From the NCBI GenBank assembly GCA_020726505.1, contig JAHLEZ010000008.1, positions 1,736,001-1,800,000 of the forward strand: DNA of 64,000 bases, in the 5' to 3' direction. Positions 47,443 through 60,692 of the stretch are shown here, in pieces. Positions within the stretch are counted from its first letter, which is position 1, and each line of letters starts with the position of its first letter. Made by a program: the position numbers and the translations under genes. The notes under the pieces were generated by a model. The model was not told where the DNA came from, searched no databases, and saw only the letters and a list, made by a program, of their open reading frames with translations. Origin of the DNA: Leptodontidium sp. MPI-SDFR-AT-0119 (Eukaryota > Ascomycota > Leotiomycetes > Helotiales > Leptodontidiaceae).

Positions 47443-48370
47443 AAATCCCGTCTTGTGGCAACCTTTCTACCTGGAGAGAAATCCATCCTTCTACCCACCA
47501 CTGTCACACATAGACACAGCAGAATTTCCTTACCACATCCACAATCACGAAAAGCGACACGCTAGATCTCATTTACTTGTCATTTACCACCATACACAAC
47601 ACATTTTTATTACCCTCCCATCTATATTTATCTTTTCATCTGGTTTCTTCTGTACATTATATATCACGTCACCCTTTTTCGACGACGACACACGCACACG
47701 CACACACGCAACTACTAGTAAAGAAAGAAATGGGCTGGGAATCATCCATCCTGCCTTTGTATTGGAAATGGAAAGGGACATGGACGGGCGGCTGCGAGCA
47801 TTATACCCCTCTTGAATGAAATACGGAAATTTGCAAAAAGAATCATTTTGTTTGTTTGTCACGTTTCTGTTATGATATGAGTTTGATTTTGCATTTGTAT
47901 GCCATATATGCGAGATGCATTTTTCGTTTGCCCTTTTTGAGGCTTTTTGTTCAGATATATAGAGGGGAAGGAGGAGATTGGGTTTAGGTACTTAGTGTAA
48001 TGCGAGTGCTGGAGAGAGGGGTTGAAGAGAGGAAGAGAGAGAAAGAGATGAGGGAGGAAGAATAGAATATTGATTGCTATTGATAATTCCCATATTTTTT
48101 CATCTTGTTTCGTCAAGTGGGGTGGAAATGCTTTGGAGGGTATTTGTTAATGGGATGCGGGGCATAGCTGCTCTGTGTATGTGTGTATATTGAGTTTGCC
48201 CCAATACTTTCTCTGTTTGGGTTGGGGGGTTCTTGAGACGTCGCTGGCCATGTATGCATGCAACTATATAGCACAGCGCTTAAGCACACGCATCTCTAAG
48301 CGGTCCCTTACCGCCCATCCCAGCCCAGTCTTCTCAAACACCAAACAGCAGTCAATCAAGCCAAATCAAA
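47443..48370. other. intergenic between convergent genes
   Basis: 3' regions of two convergent genes. Low-complexity purine runs lie at about 48005-48060. No gene is seen. Confidence 0.55.
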
Positions 48371-50257
48371 TCAAATCGCCTTCGCCTTCCCAGCCGGCAT
48401 AGTAGCCGCTTTCTTCAAACTGCCCCTCCTCTGCCTCGCCTCCATCTCAGCCTTAACCTCCTCCATCAACTCCTCCAGATCTCTCTGCGGTTCCGAGGGC
48501 AGGCCCAGCACCGGTTCTTTACTCGCCAGGCTCTCCTGACTGTGCGATCGCTGTAGTGGGCCGTGGCCTGGGTTGCCGGCTCGGGCGTTGAGTTTCTTAA
48601 TCAGGAATACTTTGGCCGGGGAGGCGAAGAAGGCTGTTGCGAACGCGGTGAGGATTACGACGTAGAAGTAGACGCGTGCCCAGACTAGGAAGGAGGCTGG
48701 GAGGGTGAGGAGGACGAAGGGAGCAGTGGTGAAGGAGAATGTTAGTTGGGTTATTAGGTAGGAGAGGATGTCGTAGTAGATCTTGGTTGAGGTTGGTTGG
48801 GTGGTTTTCGGGTCTAGGAAGAAGGGTCGGAAATAGCGTCTGCAGTCTGTTATTTGGTTAGCAACAATACGGTTGGGGTAATGGGAGCTGTGGGTTTACT
48901 CTTTGCGACTGTTTGGACGAAACTTGCGAGGACGAATGTTAAGTAATAGCCTGGGTAGAATCCATGCCAGAATGCACTGGTGACGAATGTTGCCATGCTG
49001 GCACGGAACCCTGGTTTCTTTCCCCGCGGAGTTACGCGAAGATAGATGTAGTTTCGGAGCCAGTTGTTGGTGTTGATATTCCAGTTCCCCAAGTATGCCC
49101 GGGTGTTTTGAGCAGACTCCACACCCCATGGATTTACATTTCGCAAACGATCCCATGAAACCTTGCCAGTCACTGGATCAACTCCTTTGTAGCCGAGACC
49201 AGAAAGAATACAAGCACCTTCCGTCAGAGCCCATACACCATAATACTTCAGTCTGGTAGTGAACCCAAGCATGTGAAGTAGCCAGATTCTATGAGCGAAG
49301 CCATAGGTCATATATTTGTCACCCGTCAACAAGTCAGGGTAGTACCAGCCGCTCAATTTGAGGAACAGGAGAATCCAAAATAGTCCCGTGGCAGCTTTCC
49401 AGGTGGCAGGAGTACCACTGCGAGGAATCTTCCTCTTCTTCCGAGTCGGGGCTTTCTTCGATGGGGAAACTCCAGCGGGGACTTCGAACATGGTAGTTTC
49501 GATCCAACGCCTGTAATCCACATAGTCGAAAGCCGGTCCTGCAAAAAGGGAAGGGAAGAAGAGAACATAACCAGCAAAATCCAATAGACTTGGAAGTTTC
49601 TTCAGAGCCCTCTCTTTCTGAAAATCGGATAAATCCTTCTCGGGAAGTCGACCATCCGCAACATTCCAACAGAAAGCTGTGAGCTTCATGACGAGAACCA
49701 TTTGTGCGCCTGTAATATCCACAGTTCCGGGATCATTGGCCCATTGTCGTGCCAGCTGATTCACGGACATGTGTCCCATGAGGAACACGAAGCCAATCCA
49801 TGGCATGAAAGGGCCATCAACATATTGTGCGATGCAGTAGGATCCGATGGAGCTTATAGCTAGGGTTCTTACGCCGGACCATAAGTCGAAGAGGCCGACC
49901 AAATAGAATGTAGAGACGCTGTATTTATTAGCAGAATATTCGTTGGGTAGCTGAAGAGGACTTGCCCTATAATGAAGAGGTTCTTTAGGTATGGCTTCTC
50001 ATCTGGTACTCGTTTTAGGAGCCCAGCAAGAGGATATGATATCAAGAAAGAGGTGATGAGTTTAACTGTTACTTTGTTTAGTATGATTCAAGCCTGCAGG
50101 TGGCATAAAATGCTGGCGGTTCAGTGACTTACGTTCATCTGTTGAAGCTCCCAAGATGCCAGCAACATACTGAAAAGCTGATTGACGTCAGACGCGGCCG
50201 CACCCAAAACAAGGGAGCATCTCGGAGAGCCTTACGGAGGTTGATATAGGGCAGCAT
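48371..50257 (-). CDS. ALE1: MBOAT lysophospholipid acyltransferase (Ale1/Slc4 type)
   Basis: A multi-exon membrane protein of about 540 residues. Ale1 transfers acyl chains from acyl-CoA to lysophospholipids in the endoplasmic reticulum. The start exon MLPYINL joins PFQYVAGILGASTDEL over introns with GTAAGG/GTAAGT donors. The main exon (about 48850-49920) contains many hydrophobic spans and the MBOAT signatures: the asparagine region NWNINTNNWLRNYIYLR and the catalytic histidine in TSAFWHGFYPGYYLTF. SLLDFAGYVLFFPSLFAGPAFDY is also characteristic of this branch. The last exon supplies two more membrane segments (TAPFVLLTLPASFLVWARVY, VVILTAFATAFFA) and a basic Lys/Arg tail ending MPAGKAKAI. 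The gene is divergent from VPS45 with 679 bp between start codons. Confidence 0.9.
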
Positions 50258-50936
50258 TGTGCCGAGCTTGAGGTTCTGAAGCTGCGGAGCAGATGTGGAT
50301 GTTGGGCTTTTGTTCTATCGTTTCTCCATCTGCAAAGGTGGAACAGAATCAGAGTTTCTCTGAGGTGGAAATGGTTGTGATGTTTGGGTGGGACAAGGCA
50401 GAGATCAGAAGTTAAAGGCTCGTGAAAGTCAGGGCAGGGGCTGGTTTTGCCGCGGTCAGGCGGGCGTATGCGCGTGCCACAGGGCTAACTGGACGGCCTT
50501 GTGCTCTAGCAAGGTACCAACCACACTGTAAGGACTTGGGATCGATCATCTGTTCTATTCGAAATGCCAATTGCGGCTGACTTGCCTTCACGAACGAATC
50601 GCATCCTGCGCCGCAACCTTCAAAGCTCGAAATACCAAAATTCCCCATTATATTCACCAAACCACTTCCAATTTCAGCCCAAGCTACCAAAGCTCCAGGC
50701 AGTTGCATCCAGCTGTTGCAACCTCCAACCTCCATCCTCAACCCCTCCATCCTCGAATCCACCAACCACCTATCAGCGCATAGATCAGGCAGTCGAAGGG
50801 ATATCCCCAGCCTCATAAAATCTCCATCGAACCCGGTCTGGCTTCCCGATCGAGTATCGCATCGACCGAGCCCCCAACCCGGGAGGCATTGTCCAGCGTT
50901 TTGAAGACATGAGAATAATACCCGAACCTTGACACC
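50258..50936. promoter_or_regulatory. bidirectional promoter region of ALE1 and VPS45
   Basis: A 679-bp spacer between two divergent genes. Short open frames at 50571-50904 are Pro/Ser-rich and probably only reflect C/A-rich leader sequence of VPS45. No specific element is identified. Confidence 0.5.
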
Positions 50937-52767
50937 ATGGACGTTGTACAGGCAGTTTCGGGGTACATCTCCAAGATGGTGTCTGCTGGAGACAGTGCGT
51001 CAGGAACCCCATCTGCCAAAATGAAGATATTATTGTTGGATAGCGATACAGTGTCTATAGTCTCTACGGCAATCACCCAGTCTGCCCTGCTCAACCACGA
51101 AGTTTACCTGATAGACAGGCTCGACAACCAGAACCGGGAGAAGATGCGGCATCTGCGATGTCTATGTTTCGTGCGCCCTTCAGCGGATTCTATACAATTC
51201 CTCATCGACGAGTTCCGGGAGCCGAAGTACGGGGAGTACAACATATACTTTAGCAATGTGGTCAAGAAGTCATCTCTGGAGCGTTTGGCTGAGGCAGATG
51301 ATCATGAGGTTGTCAGAGTAGTGCAGGAGCATTTCGCGGATTACATCGTGGTCAACCCAGACCTATTTACCCTGGATCTGGCATTTCCTAGACAGCGGAT
51401 TTGGAGTTCGAACCCGGATATGTGGAACACAGATGCTTTGCAGAGGACAACAGAAGGGCTGATTGGGGTTCTTTTATCATTGAAAAAGAAGCCTTTGATA
51501 CGATACGAAAAGAATAGTCTTTTAGCTAAGAAATTGGCTACTGAAGTTCGATATCATATCACCCAGGAAGACCAATTATTCGATTTCAGAAAAGTTGACA
51601 CACCTCCCATACTTCTCATCCTGGACCGGAGAGACGATCCTATTACACCTCTCCTAACACAATGGACCTACCAGGCAATGGTCCACGAACTCCTCGGTAT
51701 CCAGAATGGTCGTGTGGATCTCAGCGACGTTCCTGATGTTCGACCAGAGCTCAAAGAGGTCGTTCTATCACAAGACCAAGACCCGTTCTTCAAAAAGAAC
51801 ATGTTTCTCAACTTCGGAGACCTAGGTGGAAACATCAAAGATTATGTCGAGCAGTACCAGTCCAAAACCAAGAACAGTTCGAATATCGAATCAATAGCGG
51901 ATATGAAGCGCTTCATTGAGGAGTATCCCGAATTTCGAAAACTTTCTGGTAACGTGAGCAAACATGTTACACTGGTAGGCGAGTTGAGCAGGAAAGTTGG
52001 TGCGGAAAATCTTCTTGAAGTTAGTGAAGTGGAACAGAGTCTAGCGTGTAACGATAATCATGCTAGCGATTTGAAGGTATACTGTTCCCACAGACACATT
52101 TATCGTCAAGACTAACACTTCTTAGAACGTCCAAAGACTCATCCAATCGCCAACGGTGACAGCTGACTCTAAGCTTCGCCTCGTCGCACTTTACTCCCTG
52201 CGATACGAGAAGCATCCTCAGAATGCATTACCAATCTTAGTGGACCTACTCGGCGCAGCTGGGAATGTTCCGCAGCGACGAATTGACCTCATAGCCAAAT
52301 TACTCATCTACCATTCATCATTGCATCAAAACCAGTCTGCAGGCGGTATCTCAGACATGTTTGAATCAGCTGGCATATTCTCAGGTGCTCGAGACCGCTT
52401 CAAAGGTCTCAAGGGCGTAGAGAATGTGTATACACAGCATTCCCCGCGGCTTGAGCTCACACTTCAAAATCTCATCAAGGGACGTCTGAGGGAACAACAA
52501 TACCCTTTCGTCGAAGGAGGCGGCTCCACAAGGGACAAGCCCCAGGATATCATCCTCTTCATCGTCGGCGGCGTCACATTCGAGGAAGCGAAGACAGTCT
52601 CTCAACTCAACGCCTCGTCGCCGGGTATCCGTATTGTGATTGGTGGGACGAGCGTGCATAATAGCACGACTTTCCTGGAGGAGATGGAGGATGCGGTGGC
52701 TTCTTGGCCGGAACCTCCGCCTACTACTGCGGCGGGTAGGTTGAGGAAGGAGACGGGGAGACGGTGA
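50937..52767 (+). CDS. VPS45: Sec1/Munc18 protein Vps45
   Basis: Two exons (50937-52076, 52126-52767) encode 593 residues, full length for the family. Vps45 binds the t-SNARE Tlg2/Pep12 class and is needed for vesicle fusion at the trans-Golgi and endosome. The start is MDVVQAVSGYISKMV, and KMKILLLDSDTVSIVS begins domain 1. Typical Sec1-like segments are HEVYLIDRLDN, RCLCFVRPS, YNIYFSNVVKKSSLERLAEAD, TPPILLILDRRDDPITPLLTQWTYQAMVHELLGI and, near the end, IILFIVGGVTFEEAKTVSQLN and RIVIGGTSVHNSTTFLEEM. The intron (GTATAC..CTTAG) is in phase 0. Confidence 0.95.
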
Positions 52768-55198
52768 TTTTTGGAGCGTGGTGTAACGATGGGGCGTTAG
52801 GAGTTTGGTGCACAGGCATCTATCAAGATAGCAAGCATTTTATTCAATTCGAGTCGCAGAGTCCTCACTGGATGCAGATGTTGGTTCACACATTTCCTAA
52901 GGCACCGAAACTGTTTGTGATTTGAAGACTCTGTCAGGACATCACCCAAGACACGAAGCAGTGGTCTTTTGCGTTGCTCACGAAGGAGCATAGCTGACGA
53001 AGTGGAGCATACTGCAAGGTGAGTGAAGGCATACTAGGCATTGGAGCTCTATTCTCTTGCCCACTTTCAAAAGAAACCAACAGTTTCCACACGCTGACCT
53101 GCGATATCTGTTGCTGATGTGGTTCTCTGGGTGCTGGGTTCTGTAAAGTATATCCCACGTCTTGCTTTCAGCCGCTATTCTGGTTGGCCGACTTTTTGTT
53201 CTCCTCTCCTCCTTCCCCTCTTTTCTCCTTCTTCCTCTTATCCTTCCGCAATGTTGCTCGCTCTCATCTCATCTGAACGGTTGGTTGAGTTGCCTTCCAT
53301 TCGATATCTTATTTGGACCATTCTGTCTCGCTGTTCCTACCTCCATCTTTCCATCTTTCAGCGAGCCACAAGCGTGGGTTTTAGATACTAGGTGGCCTGG
53401 CGCTACTGCTGATCTGGATACAAGCAAAACTTTACTAAACTGCTCCGTTCAACAGTATAGAATCAGATGACCTTCTTCCGCCGCTATCTCGTTTCCGCTT
53501 CCGAAATTCCAGTAAACAAACATTACATTCCGATCTCGAGTCTCCCTTGAGGCAGCAGGCCCGCAAGATCCTCTCCTTGACTAGTTTAGTGCAGCCAATA
53601 ATTCGATATACAGGAGTATCCCCCATCTGAAAACCGATTCCTCTACATTGCCTCTATCAAGAATACGCCTAGATTGGTCTGGCGTAGATAGTACCTCGAG
53701 CCCATGCTATTTTCTCACCACAGCGGAGTCTTCTATGCTTTCTTTGTAGCAGGACAGTCCGCTTCAATTGCATGCCGAGCTACCCCGAATCCATCACAAT
53801 GACCGGAGGAAATGGCAACCTGGCTAAATGTTGTATCTTAAACTCTGCGGGAGAAGACAGTGCATGAATGGAAACCCAGACGGCTCTTCTCTTGGGACTA
53901 GATCAATCGAATCGTCCCATCGTCTTATCCACGAAGGGCACTATTTGAAGATGATACCGTACTGTACTAAGAAGATGAGCTTCATGAACTATCCAGCGTC
54001 TGTGAGGACCTTGGTCGGACCCACAGGAGACTCGCTGATGGTAATGTGGATGTTTCCCTATACCAAACCTACCTCGTCATGAGGAAGAAAGTCCTTTCGT
54101 TTAGATATAGGGTAAGCGGACACATCACATTACATCACAATAAGCGATCAGAACGTAAACATCCTCTCTCAACGCCGAAGAATTCGGAAGAGTGTACTAC
54201 ATTCTATTCTATGCCTTACTGTAACTATTTACTATCAACCTATCTTCGGGTACTCTAATCTAATATATGATATGTCAATGATCTCTGCGACTCCACGAGG
54301 TAGTCCTTGGTTGGATACGAATACCGAGCAATCGCCATCGTTGTAGTAAGTTACCGAACACCACTCGGGATATAGGTCGATCGTTACTCCTAGATAGACC
54401 AAAGAGACAGCAGGTGATGCCTAGCTAGGGTTTATGACAATGCCGCAGCGACCATGTACGAAAGGGGGTTTGCGGTGGGTCTCGCCCAGCCTGGTATTTT
54501 CTTTCGCTACTCGTGGAAATTTGTGGAGAGGATTAGAGTATTCGACGTTATTCTGTGGTTAATAGCACCTTGCTGCTGACAACGGTGGATGAGACCCACT
54601 GCAAACTCCCTTTCGTACCGTATCGTCCTTTTCACCTAGATGTGGTCCGTCGATCGAAGTCCAAGTCAGACTCGAATCCCAATTTAACTCTCGGCCCGAG
54701 TTAGAGTACCGTAAAGTCAACTCGAGCTCGAACTTACAAACCCCTTTACCAGCCCTTGTTCCTCCCATCCTTATTCAGTGGATTGAAAGTAGGTTCCCCC
54801 ACCGCAAGGATATCAAATGAACTACCGAAGACATCTCCTTCCTTCCCTACCCTAACCCCATCTTTACTTCACTCAACTGAACGCTCCACCGAATAAAGCA
54901 ATAGCGAACGAAGATCTCTCTCTCCAAAAACTCAACCCAACTCAACTGACTCAAAGCTACAGTAACCTTACTAGACCCGAGTTTTAACCTAACTTCCATT
55001 CTTCTCAAATTCTCGAAACGTTCATCGTGCAGAAGGTAACCCTATTGTACAGTACCGGTAATGTTCTGTAGATCTCCCCGAACTCTCCTTAAAGCTCAAC
55101 AAGGAACGGAAAGTGAATTGCGAACTGCGAACTCAGCGAACAAAGTTACCGAACAGAAGTGCCGATGCCCCCAAGAGGTATGTGTGATTGGATCTAAG

Positions 55199-55402
55199 AT
55201 TAATCTTTCCTAAGCCATGTAAACTTACGGGAGGGGAACAAGGTGAGGTGGTGAGATGCGGTACGGCAGTGGGAAAAGAAGCTTCTCTCACCGTACCGTG
55301 ATTAATCTTTCTTGAGCCATGTAAACTTAGGGGGAGGGAACAAGGTGAGGTGGTGAGATGCGGTACGGCAGTGGGAAAAGAAACTTCTCTCACCGTACCG
55401 TG
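55199..55402. repeat. 102-bp tandem duplication
   Basis: Two head-to-tail copies, 55199-55300 and 55301-55402, of equal length with about six differences. Each copy ends CTCACCGTACCGTG. The unit is a multiple of three (34 codons), and a minus-strand frame stays open through both, giving repeated TAVPHLTTSPCS. I think the frame is incidental. Confidence 0.9.
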
Positions 55403-58400
55403 TTCGTGTAACCAAAGAAATTTAAAATAAAAGGTGGAGAGAGGGAAAGAGATGTCATCACAAGGACTATCTAATTCCACATAACTATAATTTAAAGTAA
55501 TACGGATCTAACCTACATGTCTTTCATTTCCCTGCAAGGAGACTGACTTTGTAGTATCAATACCGGTAGATGGGTAGATAGATTGACCTCCGAGTTATTC
55601 GAAAACAAATAGATAGATAGATGGATGGATGGATCATCGAATTGAAATGAATAGATTTGATTTGAAATGAAATGAAATGGATAAAATGAATACGGTTACA
55701 ATACGGTACTGCGGAGACCAATACCTTAGCTACCGTACCGAAGCAAAGATAGTTTTACCTACCTAACTAGCGTCCGGATTCCAGAGGTAGTACTGCCAGG
55801 CTAAGGTATGACAGCTGTCAGACAGCTGTATGACAGGTGTCACGGATAAGCAAATCCGAGAAATAAGAGGGATGCCGGATATCGCGAAGTCAAGGAGGGA
55901 GGAAGAGGGGATTGGGGGGAGGGGAGGAGGGTTGGATTTGGAATATACTGATTCTATGGTGTTCCCTTTCCTCTGAGGGGATGGATGGTCTCTTACCTAA
56001 TTTAAGAGGGAAAATGGCGCATTTATTTCTGTTGTGTTTTGATTGAGGGGTTGGGATAGATGGTGGCTGGCTGAGTGGAGGGGTGGCTGTTGAGGGGTAA
56101 ATTAATGTAGAAATGTGGAAATGTAGAAACCCCGCTGAGGCTTGTTTGAAAGAAGGAAGGAGGATAGAATGGTGTGAGTAGTGAGTTTGCGATTGTTGTA
56201 TTTATGTTATGCCAGCTAGCTAGAGATTCAGACAGTGGGATCGTCATGGACGAGGCGTGGTGATGCCATACCATGGGTTGTTTTGGTTCGCAGGTGTTGA
56301 TTCATGTACTCAGTACGGTATGGCGGTACGTGAAGACTTCAAGCATCGGTAAGGATTTAATAGTAGCAAGATGTCTCTTAGGTGTAAAGCGAGTACCTGT
56401 TAGGGTGGCGAGACGTTTCGATGAAAATGAAAGATGCCGGGTCCTTGATTTATCGTTGCTTTATGGGCGAGGATAGGGAATGGAAGAGAGGGAAACAAGG
56501 CAAGGGAAGAAATGTAAGGGGGTTGGATGGTAGTACGTCTCTTTCCTAAATTGAGGCTTTTCGAGACCGTTTGTTTACGTTTTGAAGAAAGATTTACGAT
56601 TACTATCGACACTTGACTATGGTATACGAAGGAAGTGAGCAGATTCTTGAAAGACGAGCAAGGAGGGAGGAGTAAACACTAGTAAACATTAGTAGGCAAT
56701 AACTGCATCACTTCTGCTCCTATGAACGAACAATTCACTCAACAGACCAGTGTATTGAATGCTGAACGCTGAATGTCAAATGCCTGTGCTAGTTTGTCCA
56801 CCAGGAAATACTCTGTATCCATTTCTCAGAGCTATGTTTTTGTTTTAATACAATTGTTGTTACATATTTAGACCTTCCATTTTTGTTTGGCCAGACTGTT
56901 TTTTGGTAGAATCAGTAATGGCTCGCACTTAAGGATTAATAGGTGGAAATAAGGGGCATGATGCATTTACCAGGTAGGGCGCCTTTGACGCCATGGTCGA
57001 CAAGACCTTGATGACAATCCTGTCTGAAGGTTCCACCGTCTGGCGATCTAGCCATCGACTAGATCCGTAATTACAGCATACGCAAACAGACCCACGGCCC
57101 AGGCATGATAGCCGTGAAGGATGACTGGAGCGGCGATAAGACGGGAAAATGTGAGGATATTAGGAATCGTATAGATATTCTCATGAGGAGCGGCTTCTTA
57201 GGCTCGATTTCGGTCGACCAGGGCTTCACTGTCAAACTCTCCTCCGAAACCCTTCCACCAGAAAGGGATAGGTTAGATCACGTGGTCGGCGAAATGAGGC
57301 ACGGAAAGTTACTTGGCGATGCAAAGTATCCGCAGCAAGGCCAGCCGGATCGAGTCGTCGAAACAAGGAAAGAGATTTTTTCAGCACACCTTTAGGCATC
57401 ACCCGGTTGTTTGGACGTTGAGTAGGGGAGTCCCTTGTAGCACATGGAATTGCGCTGAGGTCTGCTACTCTCGAAATCAACATCAGGCTCGCCGAGCTTT
57501 TGGTCTTGGGAGAAAAAGCGAGAGAACATACAGGTGCCAAGCACGTTCTGGGCTCTGGTAGGATCGTGCATACGTCCACAGTAACGAAGTCAAGGAGACC
57601 GAGGTGGTCTGGGGAAGGCACGCCGAGCTTCGAAAGAGCATGAATTTCGAGTCAGCAGCAGGTGAGGGACATAACTGTCTACTGTAGGCGCGAGTTACTC
57701 CCCGAGCCCTTTGATGGCAGGGTCCGGGTTTGCGAGGGAACATCATAGCCATTGCATGGTTGCTCGGGCAAAAGGGGTTAGGTAGATGCTAGTTGGGCGG
57801 GTAGAGGAGAGGACGGCCTGGAGAGGTTACTCTGGAGACAGTGGAGAGCAAAGCGAGCAGCAAGGCGAACGAATAGAAGAGTGTTGGAGAAGTCAGGTGG
57901 AGAGAAGGGAAGTGCCGGTTTCAGAGCGGCAGGTCAGTGGGTGGGAGGGGAGGGAAAGATTGCCTTGCCTTGACTGCCTGCCAAACCCAACAGGTCCAGA
58001 TACGAGAGTTTAACTTCCTGGTCGTCGTTGGAAGTTCAAACTTTAACAACCTTGCACAACAGGGCTTGCAAGCGAATGCCAAGTGATTAGACGCCGACGC
58101 CGCCTAGATGGCGCATGGCCATTCTTCCGTTAGCCGCTTGACGCGGGGGAGCGTGAAGTGACTAGACGACCAGTGGAGCTCCCTCCCGGTGGGATGGATG
58201 CACCTGGGCAGGTGTGTGTGTGTGATGCGATCGGTGGGTCACGCCGGGTCAACCTTCTACCTTCTACCTTTTGCCTTCGCGCTTGTACCACCCGACGACG
58301 GGAACGCAACGCAAACGACGCGGGGAGGACCTTACAACCACCCCGTTCTCCGACCCCGGTCGTCCGGCCTCCGTCCTCTCCATTGTTCTCATCGTCTAGT

Positions 58401-59630
58401 CCAGTCCAGTCCATTTCATTCCAACCCAGTTCTCCCGCGGGCCAGCGAGCGAGCGAGCGAGCGTTGAGGCAATTTAGGTAGTTCGAACGGTACTTAGTCG
58501 GTCGATCATTCAGTTAGGGAGGTACAGTACCTTAGTTGGAAACGGCATTGACTTCGAGATTCGGATTTGACTTTCGGTCCCCCTACCGTACCGCACCCCC
58601 ATCCCCCAATGACTACCCGCCCAACCGCACAGTCAGTCAAGTCAGTCCAGGTCATGCCGTGCGTTGTTCGGAGCAGCTTCTCGAAACGGGCAAGTTGGCT
58701 TTAGCAGCCGCGACAATTGGTGGAGCAGATAGAGTTTGGCCACTGCATGGAACCCTTTGGACATTCAGAGTTTCGGCGTGAAACCTGCATTTGGAATGAT
58801 GGGAAGGGAGGAAGCTTTTGAACGCCTTGAAAAGCCCCCCTTCTTTCCTTCGACAAACGCCCGCGCGCTCGGGTCCTGTACCGAACCCTCTACCTTACCT
58901 TACCATGGTACTGACACTTACTACTGTAAATTTACTAACTACGCTTCAGGTCAAGGGAATTTCGCTTCTCTTCTTACCTTACCCCAGACTAGATCAGAAC
59001 ACAAGAACAGAACGCCCGCCCAGCCCTCCGTATGTGAGCCTATCGTAACCCTGCTCGACGTCTATCTTCTCCCAGACTGGATATTCTTTCCTGCTTGTCT
59101 ATCCTTCCCTGACTGTTCTACTGTTCTACGAGTCTCACAATCCCTACCATCCCATCCCAGCGTCACCCCTCCTGCTCCCCAGGTAGGTAACCTGGTCTGT
59201 TCGGTTCTGGTCTACACTCGCTGGCTTGCTGACGCTACATTACGCACCGGACTAAGGAAGGTAAGTAAATACCAAAGCACCCATCCCACCAGCAGCCCTA
59301 AACTCTAACATCCTAACGACATCTCTTTCTCGGGAATATTCAAGGCGAAAGAAAGAAAGGAAGAAAGAAAGAAAGAAACGGCATGACGAGAAGCGAGCTT
59401 GGGTTTCCCAATGACTGACTCGACTGACTTGAGTACTGAGTGGTGGATGTCCGCCCATCACGTCCGTTCCAAGGTTCCTGCATCCATGGTTGAAGCAAAC
59501 TTCCCAAATTCCTCAAGGCGACAAATAAGATGCCTCCAAGATGTTGCGCTTCTCCACCCTTTACATTAGCTAGTTGGACAGACAGGCACACACACACATG
59601 CATACATACATACATACATACAGGACAGGT

Positions 59631-59673
59631 CCGTCACACAGGTAGGTCCGTCACACAGGTAGGTCCGTCACAC
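59631..59673. repeat. 17-bp tandem repeat
   Basis: Three consecutive copies of a unit containing GGTAGGTCCGTCACACA, the first slightly shortened at its start. It follows an ATAC microsatellite. Confidence 0.8.
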
Positions 59674-60692
59674 AACCTTCCCAGAGTGCATGCAGCAACC
59701 CAAACTTCCCCAAACCCAAACCCCTACAGTAAACCCAAACCGATCGATAGATTAAGACATTGCGGAAAGATAGAGTCTCGGGAAAGGGGAAGAAAAGAAG
59801 GAAAAGAAGGAAAAAAGAAAGGGTCTAGACTCTTGCCTCCTCTAGATAGGCAGGTAGGGTAGGGAAGGGATCTCTGATCGGAATTATTGGTATGCCCATT
59901 CATTCATTTGGATTCAGCAGCACGCCAGCAGCACGCCATCCATCCTTGGGTAAGGTCAGGTACTGTACTGTACTATTTTACCTTTTATGATGGAACGTAC
60001 CAACACAATCCAAGGCGCCGCGAACTGCAACGGGATTGGCTCCGATGAACCACCCCTTACTTTCAATTGCCATGCGCAAATTTCGCTCCATGATTCAGGA
60101 CTCGCTAGCACACGCACAGTAAGCTAGCTAGCTGTCTTTCGAGTAACCGAGCCATTGGTATGAAAGGTGGGGTGGGGGAGGGGTGTTTGGGCTCCTTCGG
60201 AATATGCAGAGAAAAGTCATTGCGGTTAGGTTCGCAGCAAGTGATGAAGCTTGATTAACTCAAGCACCCAAGGAGAAGAAGATCGGGGAAATTGATTGAA
60301 AACAACGGCTCGGTAGTAGTTTTGAGGAATTTCGGGAACTGATCCGCTGGGTACACTCATCTATAATGTTAAAATAAAAAAAAACGACAATAAAAAGTAC
60401 ATTAAAAAAATACATGGCCCGAAAGACTCCTCCCATTCTGTAAAGTCGTCCGACGTGAAAAAAAAAGATAGTAGAGCGATCAGAAACCTTTTTGGCGCAG
60501 AAAAAAAAGAGGGTATGCCGCTTCATAAAATCAACCCCCCATCCTGCCTATGATTCCCCCACCCCAGATTGCCAATGACGCCAATAAAATAGCCTTTATG
60601 GTCCAGGTTTCCGCACCGAGGCCGCAGATGAAAATGAAATTCGTCAATACATGATGTTTTGATTTTGGATCCTCCTTTGAATGAGGGCAAAA

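Larger units (their letters stand above)
52768..60692. other. 7.9-kb gene-poor, repeat-rich stretch
   Basis: No gene is recognised between VPS45 and the 3' end of the WOPR gene. Contents include a 102-bp tandem duplication (55199-55402), many GTACCGTAC-type motifs (54.6-58.9 kb), and GATA/GATG runs at about 55610-55630. There are also GAAA runs near 59345-59380, ATAC microsatellite at about 59599-59622 and a 17-bp tandem repeat at about 59631-59673. An open frame at 57105-57395 (GFLGSISVDQGFTVKLSSE) and a nearby frame to 57639 look somewhat protein-like but match nothing I know. Some of this may be 3' regulatory or noncoding-RNA sequence. Confidence 0.4.

Noticed and set aside
57105..57639. 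Moderately protein-like plus-strand frames in the gene-free stretch
   Set aside because: No start, splice pattern or family supports a gene. Competing minus-strand frames are equally open. It may be an old remnant, but I cannot show it.
58130..58481. GC-rich open frames with Arg/Pro/Ser composition
   Set aside because: Composition reflects low-complexity GC-rich sequence, with openness on three frames at once.
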